In this document: in pieces, positions 57,164 through 64,000 of the stretch | Position numbering within the stretch: position 1 is the stretch's first letter | Layout of the letters: every line of letters starts with the position of its first letter | NCBI GenBank assembly: GCA_944325355.1 | Contig: CALUZS010000008.1 | Span: 52,747-116,746, forward strand | Direction: 5' to 3' | DNA: 64,000 nt | From: an uncultured Parabacteroides sp. | GTDB taxonomy: Bacteria > Bacteroidota > Bacteroidia > Bacteroidales > Tannerellaceae | The notes under the pieces: model-generated | Databases searched by the model: none | Seen by the model: the letters and a program-made list of their open reading frames with translations, nothing else | What the model was told of the DNA's origin: nothing | Position numbers and translations under genes: made by a program

Positions 57164-57823
57164 TTATCTGAATCTTTCAATCCATCTATAATCATCCCCT
57201 TTGGTACTCCACTGAAATTTCCACATATCACCTGTATTATCGTTTATAAGATAGTATTGATACATACTTGTTAGTGGCTGAATAGAGAATATACACCTTT
57301 CGTTATTTTCTACTAATTCGTTTTTATTGATAGGAATACAAAATAGGTTGTCTAAATCTTGTGTGCTATATTGGACTTGCCATAGTCGCCCATTATATGA
57401 GTCCAACAATATAAATGTCCACATATTTTGAGTAGCAAACATCTTAAATCTATTAGTCCAATTTGAAGATTTTTCCGGATATGCAAGAGAAAACATATTG
57501 ATAGGTGCAGCAAACATATAGTCTTCACCCTTGACGCTAAATTGGACTTGCCAATTCTTACCTGTATATGTATCAAGCATTATGAAAGTCCACATATTCT
57601 GTGTTTCATAAAGGCGAAATCGTCCTTCTTTATCTCCTAAAACTTCTCTTGCACTACAAACTTCCCAAGACTGACCATCATCTTGAATTTGTTGAACTTC
57701 GCCTGTCATCGTATTTAAACGAAGTCGATTATGGTAGTTCTGAGTCTTATACATCTTATATACCTGAGCATACGATGTAGCAGCGACAACTATAAAAGCA
57801 AGTAATACAAAAAGTTTTCTCAT
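57164..57823 (-). CDS. Secreted protein made of four ~45-residue beta repeats
   Basis: 219 residues from ATG at 57823. The signal peptide covers residues 1-20 (cut after SYAQ). The rest is four repeats (about 21-66, 68-113, 125-170, 177-219). The middle two match closely: RF+(L/M)(Y/F)xTQNMWTFI(M/L)LD(T/S)Y, then WQVQ(F/Y)S and (A/I)PIN; the outer two are diverged. Tryptophan-rich strands suggest a propeller-like or ligand-binding surface. No known family is recognised. Its signal peptide closely resembles that of the neighbouring gene product. Confidence 0.75.
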   Translation of the reverse strand: MRKLFVLLAFIVVAATSYAQVYKMYKTQNYHNRLRLNTMTGEVQQIQDDGQSWEVCSAREVLGDKEGRFRLYETQNMWTFIMLDTYTGKNWQVQFSVKGEDYMFAAPINMFSLAYPEKSSNWTNRFKMFATQNMWTFILLDSYNGRLWQVQYSTQDLDNLFCIPINKNELVENNERCIFSIQPLTSMYQYYLINDNTGDMWKFQWSTKGDDYRWIERFR

Positions 57824-57848
57824 AATCAATTGTTCTGTTTATTGAAAA

Positions 57849-58427
57849 TTAAATATCCTCTAAATCTTTTTGGATTTTTGTTTCTACATTTTGAGTATCA
57901 CGATAACGAATTACGACCATACCCTCATAGACGCCAGAAGTCTTTTCTATTGATAATTCTATATCTCCACCTGTTACCTCCCATGCACTGCCCCACACAA
58001 CTGTCCCTTGATGAACTTCTGCCATTAAAGCGGTATTAGAATCTGAGTGAGCCGGATTCTTTTCTTTTGAGATAGTTGGGTTTCCATATTTGCGAGTATA
58101 TAAATCCTTATAATAACCGTAAGTATTAACAAGTGTATTCCATTCACCACTTGGGTCAAATAACACGGCTACAGCAAATACACTTTTACCATCATCAGTA
58201 GCTGTTACGCCTATAGTTGCATTACGACCAGTAAAATCTCCCATAAACAATGCAAGATTGTTTTCTCTGCCAATAGATGTAAATCCTTTGCTTTTTAACT
58301 TTTGACAGAATTCTGTCATACTTCCCTCAATGGGAATTCCTTTAAAAGTAAGATGTTCCGAACCGCTTTGAGCATACGATGTCAAAGTAATTACCATAAA
58401 TGCGAACGCTACAATAAGTTTTCTCAT
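57849..58427 (-). CDS. Secreted hypothetical protein
   Basis: 192 residues with a signal peptide (1-19, ending SYAQ) almost identical in plan to that of the next gene. The mature part (LTFKGIPIEGSMTEFCQKLKSKGF, then FTGRNATIGVTATDDGKSVFAVAV) is a small alpha/beta domain seen in Bacteroidales secreted proteins of unknown role. It lies 25 bases upstream of the repeat protein and probably shares its transcript. Confidence 0.75.
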   Translation of the reverse strand: MRKLIVAFAFMVITLTSYAQSGSEHLTFKGIPIEGSMTEFCQKLKSKGFTSIGRENNLALFMGDFTGRNATIGVTATDDGKSVFAVAVLFDPSGEWNTLVNTYGYYKDLYTRKYGNPTISKEKNPAHSDSNTALMAEVHQGTVVWGSAWEVTGGDIELSIEKTSGVYEGMVVIRYRDTQNVETKIQKDLEDI

Positions 58428-58520
58428 AATCTGTTGTATTATTTAAAATCGTTTATTACTAACATAATCCAACCAACGAAGAAAGCGTGGCACTGCGATG
58501 CTACGTCTTAGTTCGGAGGT

Positions 58521-58618
58521 CCTGAGAAAACCCTGTGTACAGATGTAGTAATAGCAGCCCACGCTATAGCGTGAGAACCACTATGCTACCCTTGTACACA
58601 ATTCAGAAATTTCTCAGG
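58521..58618. repeat. Nested inverted repeats (three-level palindrome)
   Basis: Three concentric perfect arms: CCTGAGAAA (58521-58529) with TTTCTCAGG (58610-58618); TGTGTACA (58534-58541) with TGTACACA (58593-58600); and at the centre the 14-base palindrome CACGCTATAGCGTG (58560-58573). GTAG (58545-58548) and CTAC (58586-58589) add a fourth pair. It can fold as a ~98-base hairpin in DNA or RNA on either strand. Role unknown. Confidence 0.75.
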
Positions 58619-58700
58619 TTTCCGTTCTACAAGATAAGCATAACGCTTCTTCTTTTTCTTATGTCTTGGAAAGGGTTGCCCCAATCCGGATACAAAAGTA

Positions 58701-58736
58701 TAAAAAATCCGTGATATAGTATTCTACTATCACGGA
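58701..58736 (-). terminator. Terminator of the relaxase gene (minus strand)
   Basis: TCCGTGATA (58708-58716) pairs with TATCACGGA (58728-58736). The A run 58702-58707 is the T tract on the minus strand, 13 bases after the mob stop. Confidence 0.8.
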
Positions 58737-58748
58737 CTTTATTATGAT

Positions 58749-60053
58749 TTACAGCTTAATACCCCTATTTTGTTTCCTTGTCGGCATTCCCAACGCTTCC
58801 ATGAACTCGCCTTTCTTTCGTCTGAACCAATTGACATGCGAAACGCCGTCTATGTTGAGTTCAAAATTTCCTTCTGTGCTCTGTTTGAGTGAACAAACCG
58901 CACCGTCAACTTTAAAATGCTGGTTAAACTCACGGGAATATAGCTCACCTTTAATGGTGGCGTCTTTGAATATGCATAGTTTTCTAATGACGGCATCGCC
59001 AAAGTGCAGAGAATCACGCAGGAACTTTATTGTCGGTATCAGTTTATCCACGTATGGGAAATAACGTTTGACGAAATCCACGAACTCGGACAACTTGCGG
59101 TTCTGCTGTTCGTATGCGCTTTTCATTTCCTGTATCTGTTTGGCTTGCCGTTCCTCATGTTGTTGAACTTCATTTTCAAGTTCATAAATGCGGTTTTGCA
59201 ATGCTGCATTTTGCCTTTCCAAAGTCTTAACCTTATTACCGCCGAAAAGAGAACCTACACTTTCCGATATGTGGGTGGCTGCGGTCGTGGCTACCCCTTT
59301 CAGCTTCTCGGTCTGCACCTCTTTCTTGGCTCGCCTGAGTTCTTCCTGTACTATTTCTTTGCTGTCTTGGAGCAGCCCTATGTCTGTTCGTAACTGTTCC
59401 GTCTGCTGCATCAGGTCACGGTAATACTGCTGTGTGGATATATGCTTAGCTTCCGACCCGTCAATGCCACGTTGCAGCCCGTATCTGCTCATGGTTTGTG
59501 CATAGGTGTCCTGATAGGATTTGAGTTTGGCTCGTGTCATAATCTCATCGGCACACAATCGGGCTGTGCCGGTCGGTTTCTTGCGGTATCGCCTTCTAAC
59601 CTGTTCCTCTTTCTTTTTGCGCTTGCGCTCTCCTCTGATTATCGGTACAAGGGTGGCATGTATGTGCGGTGTCTGCTCGTCCATGTGCAGGACTGCCGAC
59701 ACGATATTCTCTCTACCGAATGTGTCGGCAAGGTATTTCAGGTTGTCGCTGCACCACTCGTCAAGTCTGCCCTCGTTGGTGATGCGTTCCATATCATCAT
59801 GAGTTCCCGTTAGCAGGACACGGATAGCCCTCACTTGGTTGTTACCGATTTTGCGTGTCAGTCCTGCGGTGTCCAATCGGTACTGTATGGCTTGTGTCCT
59901 GCTTTCCACACCATCAGGAAACCTTATCAGTTCCCGATTGAGGTGCGTCCTGCTCTCATCGGCATTCTTCGGTTTGATGGTGCGCTCAATGTGCGCTGAC
60001 ATGGCGGCATCCGTTCCGCTTGTCTTCTCCATGTGTAATACTGCATAACCCAT
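58749..60053 (-). CDS. MobV-family relaxase (Pre/Mob plasmid recombination enzyme)
   Basis: Nicks oriT to mobilise the element. 434 residues: the relaxase domain in the first ~210 includes the NRELIR segment and the metal-binding triad HMDEQTPHIH (His123, His130, His132). Then follows a long coiled coil (about 220-330, EQLRTDIGLLQDSKEIVQEELRRAKKE split over heptads) and a C-terminal globular part. Upstream lies an oriT-like repeat cluster. Bacteroides NBU and Tn4555-type units use the same family. Confidence 0.93.
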   Translation of the reverse strand: MGYAVLHMEKTSGTDAAMSAHIERTIKPKNADESRTHLNRELIRFPDGVESRTQAIQYRLDTAGLTRKIGNNQVRAIRVLLTGTHDDMERITNEGRLDEWCSDNLKYLADTFGRENIVSAVLHMDEQTPHIHATLVPIIRGERKRKKKEEQVRRRYRKKPTGTARLCADEIMTRAKLKSYQDTYAQTMSRYGLQRGIDGSEAKHISTQQYYRDLMQQTEQLRTDIGLLQDSKEIVQEELRRAKKEVQTEKLKGVATTAATHISESVGSLFGGNKVKTLERQNAALQNRIYELENEVQQHEERQAKQIQEMKSAYEQQNRKLSEFVDFVKRYFPYVDKLIPTIKFLRDSLHFGDAVIRKLCIFKDATIKGELYSREFNQHFKVDGAVCSLKQSTEGNFELNIDGVSHVNWFRRKKGEFMEALGMPTRKQNRGIKL

Positions 60054-60136
60054 ATAATAATCTTTTTTTTAGCTTGTGAAACAATGGTTGATGATTTTAC
60101 TGCTGTACGGCTTTTGCCGTTGGCTGAGGTGTGTCC

Positions 60137-60216
60137 AGAGAGGTGCAACCTCTTTGGCTTATTGGGGAATTTTCAGCGTTGCTTGCAATGCGGCTCGGAC
60201 AAATTCCCTAATAAGC
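60137..60216. other. Putative origin of transfer (oriT)
   Basis: Between primase and mob genes. Hairpin AGAGGT-GCA-ACCTCT at 60139-60153, then a long inverted repeat GCTTATTGGGGAATTT (60157-60172) with AAATTCCCTAATAAGC (60201-60216), 15 of 16 bases paired, around a 28-base spacer. Position directly upstream of a MobV gene fits oriT; the nick site cannot be assigned. Confidence 0.6.
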
Positions 60217-60266
60217 TACGGCATTTTCCGTTGGCAAATATCCGTGTCGCTGCAAGCATTCGCTTT

Positions 60267-61232
60267 CTACATCTTCAGCCCTCGTTTTTTCGGTGGATGC
60301 ATCATCCGCCTTGCGGATTGGACTTGCTTCTCCTGCTCTATCGGCTCTACCGATTGGGACAAGGGCTTACCGCACAGGTAGTCGTTCAAGTCCTTGTATT
60401 CACGATAGTACAGCGACTTGTCAAGCAAGCGTTCCCCGAACTTCGCCCTTAAGGATTCACAGGCGTTCCGTCCTGCCGTGTCGTTGTCAAGGAAACTGCC
60501 AATCTGTACATAGGTCGCCAATAGGTTTTCCACCTTTGCGAGATTGGAAACGGAGTTCAATATGATATAGTCCTGCGTTGTCAATCGTGAATATTGCGGA
60601 TTGTTCTTCACTCTGATGGTAAGGAACGAGAGGTAATCCATGAAGCCCTCGAACAGATAACACACGTTTCTTGGTTCGCCCTGTTGTCTTATATGGCTGA
60701 TGTCCTTCGGGGCGATGCAGCCCTTGAAGAAACGGTTGCGCACCTCATAGCCTCCTGCCACATTCGGGAATCCGATGGCGAAATAGGGCTTGCCGTTATG
60801 GATGAAGTGCAGTTCCTTACATTCCGTCTGCGCCAGTGCGGTGTTTATCCCACGTTCCTGCAAGTAGCGGAGCAATGCAGGGTGCGTGAGTTCGCCCACT
60901 TTCAAATGTTGGAAACTCGGTTCGGATGCTTGCTGGCGAAAAGAGAAAGACACGGGACGGACGTGCGGTGCTTGTTCCGCTATCTTACCAAGCAGGTAAG
61001 GCACATAGTCCGAACCGTAAAGCTCCTGCGCCAAAGCGATGATGTTTCCTCCCTTACCTGTTCCGAAGTCGTACCATTGGTTGAGTTCGGTGTTCACCTT
61101 GAACGATGCTTCCGCTTCCTCCCTGAACGGTGATTTGTACCAAAGGCTTTTCCCCTGCTGCTTGACGGGGCTGTAGCCCAGACTTTGCAGATAGTCTGCG
61201 ATATGTATCTTCTTTGCTTCCTGTGTAGTCAT
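60267..61232 (-). CDS. Toprim-domain primase-like protein
   Basis: 321 residues. The N-terminus resembles the CHC2 zinc-finger part of DnaG (YKSPFREEAEASFKVN, WYDFGTGKGGNIIALAQ), but the zinc cysteines are replaced by Ser and other residues. A Toprim domain follows (VCYLFEGFMDYLSFLT with the Glu, then GSFLDNDTAGRNACE with the acidic pair). Such proteins prime replication of the excised element during transfer. It lies upstream of oriT and mob on the same strand. Confidence 0.85.
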   Translation of the reverse strand: MTTQEAKKIHIADYLQSLGYSPVKQQGKSLWYKSPFREEAEASFKVNTELNQWYDFGTGKGGNIIALAQELYGSDYVPYLLGKIAEQAPHVRPVSFSFRQQASEPSFQHLKVGELTHPALLRYLQERGINTALAQTECKELHFIHNGKPYFAIGFPNVAGGYEVRNRFFKGCIAPKDISHIRQQGEPRNVCYLFEGFMDYLSFLTIRVKNNPQYSRLTTQDYIILNSVSNLAKVENLLATYVQIGSFLDNDTAGRNACESLRAKFGERLLDKSLYYREYKDLNDYLCGKPLSQSVEPIEQEKQVQSARRMMHPPKKRGLKM

Positions 61233-61266
61233 AATCTTCCTATGGTTTTAATGGTGAATGAAAATC

Positions 61267-61471
61267 GTTGATTCGTTGAATGGTATATGTAATATGTTTA
61301 TATACATACAAATAGATGCTCAACATCCGCTCAACAAACCACTCACCAAAAGAGAAACCGACAATAGGTCGTGGCTTTATGCTCAACTTCTCTTTTGGTC
61401 AGTTGAGATTTTGTTGAGAGTATATATTGCTTATTATCAGTATGATTATATCCTTATTCAACAATTCAACA
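61267..61471. repeat. Iteron-like TCAAC(A) repeats, possible replication origin
   Basis: Between the primase and primase-helicase genes. GCTCAACA at 61318-61325 and 61329-61336 (11-base period), GCTCAAC at 61381-61387, inverted copies GTTGAG at 61402-61407 and TGTTGAG at 61412-61418, and tandem ATTCAACA ATTCAACA at 61456-61471, with a related GTTGAATGG near 61275. ACCAAAAGAGAA near 61345 is also complementary to TTCTCTTTTGGT near 61388. The layout resembles iterons of a plasmid-type origin. Confidence 0.5.
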
Positions 61472-61485
61472 AAAAGATAATGGAA

Positions 61486-62691
61486 TTACAGCGTTTCAAG
61501 TTGCTGCCTTGTGACGGTATAGAAGCGTCCCACTCTCCTTATCGGCTCATACCGACACTCCCGATTGTAGTTAAGCTGATAAGTGGTATATGTCAGCCCG
61601 TTCGGTGCAGGTATGAGCTTCCAACATTCCTGCAATACCTTTCTTACTTGATGCTTCTCCGCTTTGACATACGTGTTTGCCAGCAACGTGAGAATGTCAT
61701 TGCAGCAAAAAGAGAAAGTGTCGATACCCATACTTGCCATGATATCAAGTATAAGTTCGCACATCTCAATCTCCAATCTGTTGCGGTTGCTTCGGATAAT
61801 CTTCTGCAAGGCTTCGGTGTGCAGCAGTGACGTGGCAAACCACATACGGCTCTCTTTCTCGGTGGATAGCTGCCTGTGCTGCAAATGGTAGAGGAAAGCA
61901 GGTATTTCCGCTTTCAGCTTTTGCAAGAAGTCGGTATCGTCTGTTTGTAAGCGGTCTATCTTCCGCACCCAATAGCGTGTTTCCCCTGCGTCTATGATGA
62001 CGGGCAGATACTCGTTATTGGAACACAGAACGAACTTGGCGAAGAACGCTATCTCGTCACGGTCTTTACCTTTGGCTTCCACCTTGTAGGAGAGTGTGGT
62101 ACTTAGGTTCTTCAACCGTTCGCTGTCCTCCCTGCGGCTAAGCAACACTTCATCCACCACAATAAGGAGTTTGCCTGCCCAATCGGAATTGAACTGGCTG
62201 CGGAAGTCCTCGTTGGTGTTGAATGTCACGTTGTTCTGAAACAAGGCTTTCAGAAAGTTCAGGAACGTGCTTTTACCTGTATTGCGTTCCTCTGATACCA
62301 ACAGCAGGATTGGCAACTTTTGAATGGGTTGCAGGTAAAGCAGTTGCAGGTAGTCCATGCCCAACTCGTATTGTTCCCCGAAAATGTGCTCCACTAACGA
62401 ACGGATAGAGGGAAAATCACCCTCCATCGGCTTATAGTTTATCGGTTCATAGAGGTTCAGGAACTTGTCCACCACAGGACGGTAATTCACATGGTCGGGA
62501 ACTGTGCAGAAGCCATCATACTTGGGAACGGTGGCGAGAAAGTGCTTGCCGTAGTCCTGCCGCAGGGTCTCGTTATTCCACACGATGCGTTTCTTCACAT
62601 AGCCGCCGTTCAGTCGGGGCTGGTTCACTAACTTGTAGAGGGTCGTACCCACCCGGATAAACTCCTCCTTGCTGATGTCTGATTCACTCAT
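61486..62691 (-). CDS. Primase-helicase family protein (DUF5906/VirE-type SF3-like ATPase)
   Basis: 401 residues. Walker A in SEERNTGKSTF (about residue 135), Walker B in KLLIVVDEVLL, and a sensor region FVLCSNNEYLPVII typical of SF3-type replication helicases. A winged-helix-like C-terminus (about 310-400) follows. It likely unwinds the element's origin together with the separate Toprim primase. The gap upstream holds a -7 box. Confidence 0.87.
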   Translation of the reverse strand: MSESDISKEEFIRVGTTLYKLVNQPRLNGGYVKKRIVWNNETLRQDYGKHFLATVPKYDGFCTVPDHVNYRPVVDKFLNLYEPINYKPMEGDFPSIRSLVEHIFGEQYELGMDYLQLLYLQPIQKLPILLLVSEERNTGKSTFLNFLKALFQNNVTFNTNEDFRSQFNSDWAGKLLIVVDEVLLSRREDSERLKNLSTTLSYKVEAKGKDRDEIAFFAKFVLCSNNEYLPVIIDAGETRYWVRKIDRLQTDDTDFLQKLKAEIPAFLYHLQHRQLSTEKESRMWFATSLLHTEALQKIIRSNRNRLEIEMCELILDIMASMGIDTFSFCCNDILTLLANTYVKAEKHQVRKVLQECWKLIPAPNGLTYTTYQLNYNRECRYEPIRRVGRFYTVTRQQLETL

Positions 62692-62996
62692 TGTTCATAC
62701 GCTTAAATGGTTGATAAATAATCGTATGCAAAGTTAGAGTGAGCCGCTTAACCCCCTGATACGCAAATCACGGCAGAATGGCGCAAAAAACACACGGAGT
62801 GAAAAACTTGCAGCCTGTTAGGGAGTATAACAACAAAAAAACCGAAGAAATACCACTTTAATGGCAGTTTCTTCGGGACCTGTCGTCTTAATACGTATGA
62901 ATGGCAATGCGCCTATTCAAACACTCGCATAAATATATTGTTGGCAATGGGAATACGCATCGGTTTCATTACTTCATGTCGTTATAGCTATATATT
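62692..62996. other. Regulatory spacer upstream of the primase-helicase gene
   Basis: No gene seen. On the minus strand, TAACTTTG at 62729-62736 matches the -7 consensus and lies 38 bases before the ATG at 62691. A terminator follows further upstream (62833-62876). The remaining ~120 bases are AT-rich with no recognised element. Confidence 0.5.
62833..62876 (-). terminator. Terminator of the integrase/regulator transcript (minus strand)
   Basis: CCGAAGAAA (62842-62850) pairs with TTTCTTCGG (62868-62876), with inner CCA/TGG pairing; the A run 62834-62841 gives the T tract on the minus strand. Confidence 0.78.
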
Positions 62997-63383
62997 TTAT
63001 GCCTGATACTTAGGTGCTTCCTTTCTACAATCCAGCGAAAAGAAGATGCTTGTTTTCTCTTTTCGCAAGTACAACTTTTCAATTACGGCATTCCGTACTC
63101 GTTCTGCTCCGTATGAGTTAATGCGGAAAGCAAGAGCGACAACCATTTCAAAGCAGTAAACATCCATGCTGCATTTGTCCGACAAGCAGATGGAGCGTCT
63201 TACTTCGCATTCACGCAAAACGCCGCTCTTATAGATTGCCTTTATCGCAGCACGGAAAGTAGGAGAGGTTATCCCAAACAATTCGCAGATTTCCCACTCG
63301 CTCATGGCGATTGTTCTTATATCGGTAGGCATGGTGATATTGCCATGCTCGTCCATCTTGATGATATTTATTTTCCTGTCCAT
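62997..63383 (-). CDS. Small DNA-binding-type protein of the integration module
   Basis: 128 residues from ATG at 63383 (the frame opens at a TTG at 63407, overlapping the integrase stop). A helix-turn-helix-like stretch (SEWEICELFGITSPTFRAAIKAIYKSGVL) lies near residues 30-60. Proteins of this type sit between integrase and primase in Bacteroides mobilizable units and may control excision or expression. No closer function is recognised. Confidence 0.7.
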   Translation of the reverse strand: MDRKINIIKMDEHGNITMPTDIRTIAMSEWEICELFGITSPTFRAAIKAIYKSGVLRECEVRRSICLSDKCSMDVYCFEMVVALAFRINSYGAERVRNAVIEKLYLRKEKTSIFFSLDCRKEAPKYQA

Positions 63384-63403
63384 TGCTATTCGTTTTAAGG
63401 TTA

Positions 63404-64000
63404 TCAAATGTTACTGCAAATATTTTTCTCCATATCCGTCAACTTGTGCGACAGAACTTCCATATCCTGACTTATCTTCTGATTTGTAATTTTGGCGTAA
63501 ATCTGCGTGGTTTTTATGTTGGTATGTCCTAACAGTCGGCTTACGGTTTCAATCGGTACTCCGTTGGATAACAGTACGGTCGTGGCGTTCGTGTGTCTTG
63601 CCACATGTGTGCTGAGCCGTGTCTTGAAACCACACTGACTGCCGATTTCTTTCAGTATCTTGTTGCAGGTGGTATTGCTCGGCATGGGAAATACCTTGTT
63701 GTCCCTTGTCATTCCTTTGTACTTCTCTATTATCTTTAGTGGAACATCCAACAGTCGGATATTGGATTCCGTATTGGTTTTCTTTCTTCGGGAGATAATC
63801 CACAGGTTGCCGTCAAAGAATGTTTGAAGGTTGTCTGTTGTAAGGTTCTTCACATCGGAATACGCCAAACCCGTAAAAAAAGAAAGAAGCATCAAAGCAA
63901 GGGAGATAGGAACAAAGAGAATCAAACGCAACCCGTTGTAAACAAGCGGTTTTGCAGTCGTTTGCCATTGCAGCCAAACAGCAGGGAAAGGCAGGATAAT
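63404..64000 (-). CDS. Tyrosine recombinase/integrase, N-terminus outside window
   Basis: About 199 residues, open to the window edge. The catalytic domain shows FTGLAYSDVKNL (alanine where many integrases have the first arginine, as in IntDOT-like enzymes), the HVARHTNAT segment with His and Arg, and LLGHTNIKTTQIYAKI with His and the nucleophilic tyrosine. It should integrate and excise the element. The ~40 residues nearest the edge (for example AVWLQWQTTAK) do not resemble the usual sequence before FTGLAY, so a rearranged or truncated N-terminal part is possible. Confidence 0.8.
   Translation of the reverse strand: MILPFPAVWLQWQTTAKPLVYNGLRLILFVPISLALMLLSFFTGLAYSDVKNLTTDNLQTFFDGNLWIISRRKKTNTESNIRLLDVPLKIIEKYKGMTRDNKVFPMPSNTTCNKILKEIGSQCGFKTRLSTHVARHTNATTVLLSNGVPIETVSRLLGHTNIKTTQIYAKITNQKISQDMEVLSHKLTDMEKNICSNI

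Larger units (their letters stand above)
58428..58748. other. Non-coding spacer between cargo and relaxase
   Basis: No gene seen in about 320 bases. It contains the nested palindrome at 58521-58618 and the relaxase terminator at 58701-58736, described separately. The rest shows a short complementary pair (GTGGCA..., GCATAACGCTTC region) without a clear function. Confidence 0.5.
54346..64000. mobile_element. Integrative mobilizable element (NBU-like layout) inserted in trpE, right end outside window
   Basis: Starts where trpE homology stops (boundary good to ~10 bases) and continues past the window. Backbone order from the right is tyrosine integrase, small regulator, primase-helicase, Toprim primase, oriT-like repeats, MobV relaxase, as in Bacteroides mobilizable units that use a helper conjugative element. 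No self-transfer (Tra) genes are present. Cargo at the left is a UvrD-like helicase and two secreted proteins. Backbone genes look GC-richer than the host, cargo AT-richer, so the element is mosaic. Confidence 0.82.

Overview
The window comes from a chromosome of the order Bacteroidales. The evidence is the recurring promoter signature TAnnTTTG in front of genes (best case TTTG-N19-TACCTTTG before gdhA), weak Shine-Dalgarno sites, CFB-type gene sets (Na+-pumping methylmalonyl-CoA decarboxylase, TonB receptors with and without a carboxypeptidase-like domain, trpEGDCFA order) and a Bacteroides-type mobilizable element. Base composition and gene content would fit a gut Odoribacter/Parabacteroides-like organism, but species cannot be fixed by reading alone.

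Layout. 1-4140 (minus): cupin-XRE regulator, acyl-CoA ligase, proB, proA (cut by the window edge). 4279-6391 (plus): queC-queF for queuosine, then a DUF1080 lipoprotein-like enzyme. 6563-11164 (minus): glycosyltransferase, DUF4922 protein, lpxK, thiL. 11503-19120 (plus): a tight six-gene cluster, the most unusual chromosomal region: a four-haem NrfH-like cytochrome fused to a SUMF1 domain, two Tat-exported proteins (Gfo/Idh/MocA oxidoreductase and TIM-barrel isomerase), a hemerythrin/ScdA-like protein, a LuxR-type regulator and a TonB receptor. 19248-21390: DUF2007 protein, small membrane protein, gdhA. 21435-23871 (minus): nitroreductase, DUF2520 protein, kdsC, maf. 23981-26383: a second TonB receptor. 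26591-31349: methylmalonyl-CoA epimerase and the four subunits of the decarboxylase, a sodium-pumping route to propionate. 31424-38419: tsaB, an acetyltransferase, prmA, a YtxH/holin-like trio, gapA, DUF2007, miaA, kdsA. 38481-41197 (minus): Crp-family regulator, then aguA-aguB for putrescine. 41361-49869: aminotransferase, MATE and BrkB membrane proteins, RNase P RNA, DUF1963 protein, crcB, oxyR, EamA transporter. 49870-54345 (minus): trpA, F, C, D, G and the 3' part of trpE.

From about 54346 to the window end lies an integrative mobilizable element that interrupts trpE just upstream of the conserved PIAGT motif. Its backbone reads, from the right: tyrosine integrase (incomplete at the window edge), small regulator, primase-helicase, iteron-like repeats, Toprim primase, putative oriT, MobV relaxase. 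Its cargo, visibly more AT-rich, is two secreted proteins and a membrane-anchored UvrD-type helicase with a nuclease-like insertion and a C-terminal DNA-binding helix set. A nested palindrome sits at the cargo/backbone boundary. If the rest of trpE lies beyond the window, this strain should be a tryptophan auxotroph unless it has a second anthranilate synthase.
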